This document shows, piece after piece, positions 57,587-64,000 of a stretch of 64,000 bases of DNA; position 1 is the first letter of the stretch, and every line of letters begins with the position of its first letter. The notes under the pieces are model-generated. The model searched no databases and was not told the origin of the DNA. It saw only the letters and a program-made list of their open reading frames with translations. The stretch is from Hygrocybe punicea (lineage: Eukaryota; Basidiomycota; Agaricomycetes; Agaricales; Hygrophoraceae). The translations under genes and the position numbers were made by a program. The stretch is from contig OY744461.1 in assembly GCA_963556145.1 (NCBI GenBank), positions 7,636,891 to 7,700,890 of the forward strand, in the 5' to 3' direction.

Positions 57587-59826
57587 TCACTCGCCTGCTA
57601 TGATCGCACTGCCAACACCGCTGCCATCCTCGGCATGATGAGTGATGATATTGCTGATGATCGAAAATTCAATTTCCGGTGAACAGGAAACGAATCAGGA
57701 AACGCACCGTCCCTTCTCACCAAGGACATCTTGCAGGCCCTCGTGGATTCTATCTGAAAAACCAGGATATTTCTTATTCAAGTCGCTATAATCAGACCAT
57801 GCATGACAAACAAACGGGGAAAATATAAGCCGCACATTGTACAATGACCCGTCGGCACCCACTAAACACCCTTCCTCCAGGTATCCCATCTTGCTGACGA
57901 TTGCCGCAATTCCGCAAGCACTTAGCCGAGCTGCACGTCTTCCGATAAGTTTTGCCAGTGCGCGGAAGAACTGACGCTCGGCGAGTGTCGTCTCAAGCGC
58001 AAAGAAGTGCGAGAAGATGCCAATAATCATAAGAAGCTCGTCGGTAGGATCACTAATCGAATCGCAACCCAGGATGAGCAGAGTTCCTGTTATGGACCAT
58101 GTGCGCGTAAAATCACCTTTCCATAAGTGATAAGAATGCAGTGTCGAAAACGTAAGCTTTCTCAAGCTTGTACGTATTTTGCCCAAGGAATAAAACGCCC
58201 TCGTCTATGAGTTCACAGATGACCAATCTGAGAATCTCACCGAGATATCTCCCTGAAATAAGTTTCTGTCGGATGACAGGGTCATGTTGGTTGTATGTGA
58301 AACTCATCTAAAAGAAACACACCTCAAAAGCCTGCTCCCCTGGTTTGTTGGATGTATCGTCCACAATGGCATCATATTTTGTTCGTGGTAAGTGTTCATG
58401 TTCAAAGGAGTCAAAGGCTCCCTAAAATATAATAATCAGGTAAACTTTGCTTCGGGAACACCAAGATGGCTGCTTACCCATTCGCAGTTGATGGCCATTT
58501 CTGCACTTGAATCGATACCTAATGACTTGATTTTTTCGATATCGGATACACGCTCCATATACGCAGCGTTGCATCCTGTTCCAAAAATACAAGCAATCTT
58601 TGTGCGAGGATTAACATAGTGGGACGCAATTAGGGTTCCCGTAGTGTCGTTAATCAGCGCAGTAAGCACAATGGGGAGATTCTGAGATAACCTTTCAGTT
58701 TTGGAGAGTTTATCGAGTCCAAGACCTACATATTTAGCGAGAGAATTGCGGAACATTTCCGCCACGTCTCGCCCTTCTGTATTAGGAGCACCAAAGCCCT
58801 TTGTCCAGCGGACCAGTTCACCATGGTCGATCTTGTCTTGTCTGGGTATTCATTGTTGTGACATGAAGAACAAACAAACTGAGTACCACTCACACGCAGG
58901 GATAAGAAAACTATTACACGATAATGTATCAGCCGTCAGCAATTCAGATCAGATGAGAGAACAAAGCTCACCGTGAAACCTAACGGAAGTTCTTGTCCTG
59001 GCTTAATGTTGTGGTTATTCGTGTTAGCGTCTAGAAATGTTTTCAGGCACTCGGCACAAAAATCGAACAACTTTTGGCCATCCTCGTGTTTTTGTTCTTC
59101 GGTGAGCCGGTACTTTGATTGTGTAATTGCGAATTTGCCTTCGCCTTGCAGAGTGACAAGGCAAACACGCAAGTTGGTACCGCCTATGCCATGAGGCAGA
59201 GGATCAACGATATAGATGGGAAGTCGCACTGTGGAAACATTATTTTTGAAACGGCGTACCTAGGTCCAGAGCTAGATAATCCCCAACTTCGTGACCTGAA
59301 GGCCAACCGAAAACAAATGTGGGGATCATCGGCTAGGAAATCGTCGTTATCAGAATAAGAAAAATATGATTTGGGAAATGGAATGGGACTTGGATCCCTC
59401 TGTTTTGTGGAGTACCAAATTTTCTGCCATGCAATCACATGCGATATGATTGCATTAATGATAGCATCAATGGTCCACAGCGCGAGAGAGAAACTGAAAA
59501 CGGCGAAACCGCTCTCAAGAAGGGCTCAAACGAGTCTGCATTGCACGCAAGATGGCTACTGACCATCGAGTTCAATAGTGCAATTTCAGGACTGGTTTGA
59601 AGATGCATTGAAGGACATTCCAGTATCGGCGACAATGCGATACGTACCACGATCTGTTTCGGCTTTTGCAGACCAAGCTCTAGTGTCTCCTTGAAGGCCT
59701 CTACGATTATCCGCATCCTCTGGGGAGTCAGTGTGAACCTGATAGATCATAGATCAACAGCTCGTGGTTGAGGGGGTTAAACAAGGACACCCACACGCTC
59801 TCGTACTTGCGCAAATGATCGGACAT
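57587..59826 (-). CDS. HXK1: Hexokinase
   Basis: Eleven exons on minus (59826-59795, 59738-59648, 59332-59260, 59183-58972, 58910-58894, 58841-58478, 58421-58323, 58265-58117, 58052-57836, 57772-57708, 57653-57587) give 461 residues. Motifs in order are PMIPTFVFGWPSG, YLALDLGGTNLRVCLV (phosphate 1 loop), LPLGFTFSYPC, RWTKGF, INDTTGTLIAS with the catalytic Asp (about residue 206), IFGTGCNAAYM, AINCEWGAFD, PGEQAFEKLISGRYLGE, RAARLSACGIAAIV and the final EDGSGVGSAIIA. It phosphorylates glucose in the cytosol. The family usually has a Lys/Arg-rich N-terminus; here it begins directly with MSDHLRKYES, so an upstream exon could be missing. Confidence 0.92.
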
Positions 59827-60111
59827 CGTCCTATGATTACATTTCACCAGTTGGATGCGATGTATCTGATAGATAATTCATCGATATGCACGCACTTCTT
59901 GGTAGCGTGAGGCCAGTCTTCGTCAGCTTGTGTTCTTGTGTGGACGGCGAGTGTCTGCCCTGTGGATAGGCTTCCGCTTCCGCGACGAGAGGAAGGCATA
60001 GCGGACAGATGCTTGGAAAATATTGATTTACTGTAAAGTCACCGTTACTGCAAAGCGAGTGCTGCCACGTGGGAAGCCAGGCCACTGTTTTCGCGCTGAC
60101 GTTTCCCGACG
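59827..60111. promoter_or_regulatory. Divergent promoter region hexokinase / uL14m
   Basis: The two start codons are 285 bp apart on opposite strands, so this interval must hold both promoters. I see no clear TATA box; the region is not repetitive. Confidence 0.5.
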
Positions 60112-60600
60112 ATGATTGGCTTGAAAGGCACATTGAATGTCTGCATTCTGGTCATTCGCTATTCTCGCCAACTACTAATTATTGTTATTCAGGTCATAGA
60201 CAACTCAGGCGCATTACTGGTCGAATGTGTCAACGTTCTGAAACAGAAGGTCAACAACGGCTGGGGCTCTGTAGGCGATGAGATAGTCTGCGTCGTAAAG
60301 CGTGCACGTCCCGTTTCTGCCCTTACCCAGGCATCTGCCACCGCTATCAAGGTTCGCAGAGGAGATGTCCGCCGGGCAGTCATCGTCCGTACCAAGAAGG
60401 CTGTCCGGAGACCAGATGGACGCTTCATAAGATTTGACGATAACGCGGCGGTCTTGCTGAATAACAAAAGGGAGATGTTGGGGACGCGTATTGGCGGTGT
60501 AGTCAGCGCTGATTTGAGGATGAAAGGATGGGGTAAGATCGTCAGTTTGGCGCCTAAAGTAATGAACGAGTCGTTCGTGCATCCTGCTCCTCGACACTGA
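60112..60600 (+). CDS. MRPL38: Mitochondrial ribosomal protein uL14m
   Basis: Two exons (60112-60138, 60193-60600) give 144 residues. [20 protein letters not shown] is the bacterial-type L14 start, followed by [53 protein letters not shown] and [14 protein letters not shown]. It belongs to the large subunit of the mitochondrial ribosome, which explains its similarity to bacterial L14 and the lack of a long presequence, as in yeast Mrpl38. Confidence 0.93.
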   Translation: MIGLKGTLNVCILVIRYSRQLLIIVIQVIDNSGALLVECVNVLKQKVNNGWGSVGDEIVCVVKRARPVSALTQASATAIKVRRGDVRRAVIVRTKKAVRRPDGRFIRFDDNAAVLLNNKREMLGTRIGGVVSADLRMKGWGKIVSLAPKVMNESFVHPAPRH

Positions 60601-61012
60601 TAACTGTCTCCAGGTCGTATGAAAAATACCGTGGAGCCCTGGTTACTTCAAGCAACATCCTTTTCAATACATGCGTAGTACAGCGGCTCTGAGTGCAAAG
60701 CGCATATCCCATTTCACTCATTAACGCGTTCAAAACTTCACGGAACCTTGAATTTTATGGGCGTTGCAGCTGTTGCAGACGCGAGCCGCCCGGTCGAAAA
60801 GTTACTGGTTTATTACGCAGATCTCATCTACTCCCTGCGAAAACGACGCATCCGTTGAGCTTGTTCAGGTTAATTCATTAAGGGTTTTCATGAGTCGGTG
60901 ATCGATGCCCTTGATACGAGCGCTCAATGGTTGAAGTTCACATAACGGCAACGGATGGCCGCTTTCCTACTTATAAGTCGTATCACAACTATGGCAGGAG
61001 ATACTCACCAAC
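60601..61012. other. Intergenic, no gene seen
   Basis: Short frames only; it probably contains the promoter of the following sortilin gene. Confidence 0.45.
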
Positions 61013-64000
61013 ATGATCCCACAACTCAGAGCCATATTTCGGCTATCGATCTTTTTGTGCTGCTTTTTCTCAGTGTGGGCGCAGAACCCAACGCACACCG
61101 TCAACTACTTTCAGAGTCAGAATCCCGGGACATTGTTCCTCTTTGACGGCGATGCAAAAGTCGGAACGCTTCCAGAATGCTTTACATACAACGGCAACTA
61201 ACGTTCTTTCTCCAGTCGGTTATATACCATGAGTTGGCATACATCGCCTACAACTTGACATCCAACGTATACATCTCATCGGACGAAGGAAGGTCTTGGA
61301 ATCTTGCTCCCGACCTTCCAATTGGAGAATCCACTAGGGTAATCTTACACCCGTTCGACAATCGTTATGTGAGTTTCAAGGGCTCCGACAAGGCACTATG
61401 TAGTTTGGCGTTGCCTTTCCACTGATAAATTTTGCCTGAGCGTAGGCGTTCGTTTTGACAGAAGGGACTACTCATTATCTCACCGAAGATCGTGGTATAA
61501 CTTGGAGACCATTTGATGTTCCTATTCCACCGATGGGCCATTATTCAACACCGCTTTCATTTCACAAGTCCAAATACGGATACATATTGTATCAAGGGAC
61601 CAGGTGTGATGGTTGGAACTGTCAAAACGAGGTCAGTTTTACTTTCGCTGTCGTGGAGTTCTTACTGATACGCTTTTGGAAGATTTACTATACCAAAGAT
61701 GCCTTTAGGGAAATCGCTCGACTACCTCTGTCCGTAACAAGTGGTTGCCATTTCGCTCACAGCAGTGCTAAATTCAATCATGATGCTCACCCTGACCTCA
61801 TCTACTGTGTCGCCGGCCATCTTTTCTCCAGCACCGATTTTTTCGCCGAAGATCGTAAAATCGAGGACCTTGGCCTCGGCCACACCGCCATGGAGGTGAC
61901 TTCGTTGACCATTGTGACGAATTTCGCGGCCGTACAGATGAGAAACCTGGCTTCTGGTAACGATGAGACTCTGCTCTATGTTACGGCGGATACGAAGAAT
62001 TGGACTAAAGCGCAGTTTCCCCGTACTCCGAAGGCATTGGCATGGAACGCCTATACTCTTGTGGCGTCGAGGACGCATTCATTGGCTGTAGTTGTGACGT
62101 TAGGGGATATGGACATCGGGACCTTGTACGTGAGTGACTCGAACGGGATTTTCTTCGTTCAAAGCTTGTCGGATACGAATCAAAATTATATGGATTATGT
62201 GACATTGTATGGCGTGGAAGGCGTGGGTCTTGCCAACGTGGTTACAGATGCACAATATGGAAAACTGAGGACCATGATCACATTTGATGATGGTGAGTGA
62301 CTTCGCTTCGGTGTAAATACACTTCTGTACCTGTCTATAGGCAGCTCCTGGACACCGATTGTGCCGCCTTCGACTGATACTGAGGGCCGACCAATTCACT
62401 GCGATCCTAATGACATCGACATTTGTTCTTTTCATTTGGGGGTCCTCAACAACTTTCGCCACATCTACTCATTCCCAGCTCCAGGCTTGGTCATGGGTAC
62501 TGGTTCCATTGGTGCAACGATGGATCCATTCCAAGCCAGCGGGACTTTCTTGAGTACGAACGCAGGAGTCGATTGGAAGATGGTGGATCCGCGACTCTCC
62601 ACGTATGCATTTGGGGACCAGGGAGGCCTTCTAGTCCTCATAAATCGTGGAGAGGCCGTCAGCAACCTGCGTTATTCTACCGATATGGGCAAGTCATGGT
62701 AGGCACAAGAACTTCCTAATTGTACTTGTATTAACTATTTCGTGCCAGGCTTTCCTACGATTTTGGTATTAACATTTATACACTTGCCCTGACGGCGATG
62801 CCGGTTTCTTCGTCCCAGAAATTCCTTCTTGTCGGAGCACAGTCTCTCCCAGGTTCAGTGGAAGATAGGCGGGGTGTTGTGATCTTCCTTGATTTTACTC
62901 CCACGAGAGTTCGCCAATGCGGCGAGGATGACTTTGAAAATTGGTATGTGAGGACCGCTCACGGCAAAGAATGTCTCATGGGTCACAAGGTACGGTGAAA
63001 AAATACCACATATAATATCTGAGAGCTGACAGAGTACCCCACAGCAATGGTACAAACGACGCAAGGTTGACGCAGACTGTTATATCGGCGACCGATTCGA
63101 AGATCCAGTACAGTACGAAGAAAATTGTCCATGTGACGAAGAAGATTTTGAATGGTAAAGCTGTGCCATTATGTTTTCGAAAATCGTTCTTGACAGCTCT
63201 GTAATCAACAGCGACTACAATTTCGTCCGAGATGGAAATGAATGTGTTCCCGTTGGACCCGAGCGCATCCCGGTGGGCATTTGTACAGGGATTTCAGACC
63301 AAATGTATCAAGGCTCTTCCGGATGGCGGAAGATCGCAGGAAATACTTGCGTTGGTGGTCTAGTGAAGGATACTAAAGTGGACAAGAAGTGTTCGCAAGG
63401 TAGATCATCGATTATTATGGCTTTGGCTCTCAGTTAACCTCTGGCCCAAGCCGAACCGGCCGAAGGACAGATCATCCACCAAACCGTAAGGACTTGATAA
63501 CCTGGATATTAACAATCTGTACTTACTATGGTTTGCCCTCAGTCTGAGTTCCCGTCTCAGATCGTTCAGCATGCTTACTTTAAAGATTCAACTGTAAGCT
63601 ACCATGATCTCTATTTCGATCTGATACATTGATGTCAAATTTGCAGACAATTCTTGTTCGCCTCGCCGATCATTCGATGTGGCAATCGAGTAATGAGGGG
63701 TATACTTGGAAAAACTTGTTTCCGAGGGAGCGGTTCTTAGTATTCTATCACCACACACATGACAAGTATCGTGCACACCTCATTACCGACACAAAGAGGT
63801 TCTGGTATACGACTAACGCGGGGCGCAATTGGAATGCATTAGATGCGCCAACAGTGCCGAACACTTTTCAAATGGCCGTCCTCGAGTTCGGGATGTGGGG
63901 CAACCTGATTTGGACGGGTGATGAAGGATGTACGAGTCTAGGCGAGAACTGCCATGCAGAAGCGCACTATTCCGTGGACAATGGACGAAGATGGGCACTA
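61013..64000 (+). CDS. VPS10: Vps10/sortilin sorting receptor, 3' end beyond window
   Basis: Eleven exons are visible (61013-61159, 61216-61368, 61446-61631, 61683-62292, 62341-62698, 62749-62989, 63045-63154, 63212-63399, 63451-63485, 63543-63593, 63647 onwards). A signal peptide ([14 protein letters not shown]) precedes the first Vps10 domain. Asp-box repeats of the ten-bladed propeller are clear ([56 protein letters not shown]). The cysteine-rich 10CC module follows ([23 protein letters not shown]). A second Vps10 domain starts at 63543 ([25 protein letters not shown]) and is cut by the window end. It sorts carboxypeptidase Y-like cargo from Golgi to vacuole. Confidence 0.93.

Overview
The window looks like nuclear DNA of a basidiomycete fungus, most likely an Agaricomycete. 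Genes are split by many short introns (about 45-80 nt), one gene encodes a DUF6535 membrane protein (a family I know only from Agaricomycetes), there is a CAP59-type GT69 glycosyltransferase, and the mobile elements (Ngaro-like tyrosine-recombinase retroelements, a CACTA/Tnp2-type relic, a Ty3/gypsy fragment) fit that group. I could not assign a genus.

The first 14.4 kb are repeat DNA. A gypsy integrase fragment (1-847) abuts a nearly perfect 5.8 kb inverted repeat (848-6673). Its two 2.26 kb arms carry a 34-bp minisatellite at the outer ends, a 20-bp purine-rich repeat further in, and a 1.3 kb single-copy centre. After about 1 kb of low-complexity DNA come two Ngaro-like retroelements arranged tail to tail. 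The first is a 5'-truncated + strand copy that keeps the B1-A2-B2 split repeats (7694-8998). The second is a longer decayed - strand copy with gag, RT-RNase H and tyrosine recombinase (9001-14355). A 795-bp TIR element with TA target duplications (13535-14329) sits inside the terminal repeat of the second copy, and a paralogous empty site at 8461-8510 proves the insertion.

From 14.9 to 44.6 kb the DNA is gene-rich and mostly housekeeping: a Dpb3/CHRAC-type histone-fold protein, an MFS monocarboxylate transporter, RPB9, an alpha/beta hydrolase, a DUF6535 protein, ribosomal protein eL27, an F-box protein, the nucleoporin Nup54/Nup57, a ribokinase, a short-chain dehydrogenase, CAF-1 subunit p60/Cac2, eIF2-beta, ATP synthase gamma and a GT69 mannosyltransferase. 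Several pairs are divergent with short shared upstream regions (eIF2-beta/ATP3 156 bp; DUF6535/eL27 289 bp; hexokinase/uL14m 285 bp).

A second mobile island (about 44.9-49.5 kb) is a decayed CACTA/Tnp2-like element: the C-terminal half of a transposase on + meets a second, coiled-coil ORF on -, tail to tail. The right end returns to genes: a small tail-anchored-like protein, a secreted or surface protein with a lectin-like head, Ser/Gln-rich stalk and transmembrane helix, a Zn2Cys6 transcription factor, hexokinase, mitochondrial uL14 and a Vps10/sortilin receptor cut by the window end. Gene models were spliced by hand from reading-frame continuity, GT/GC-AG sites and family knowledge; exon phases were checked to sum to an open frame, but no alignment or transcript evidence was available.
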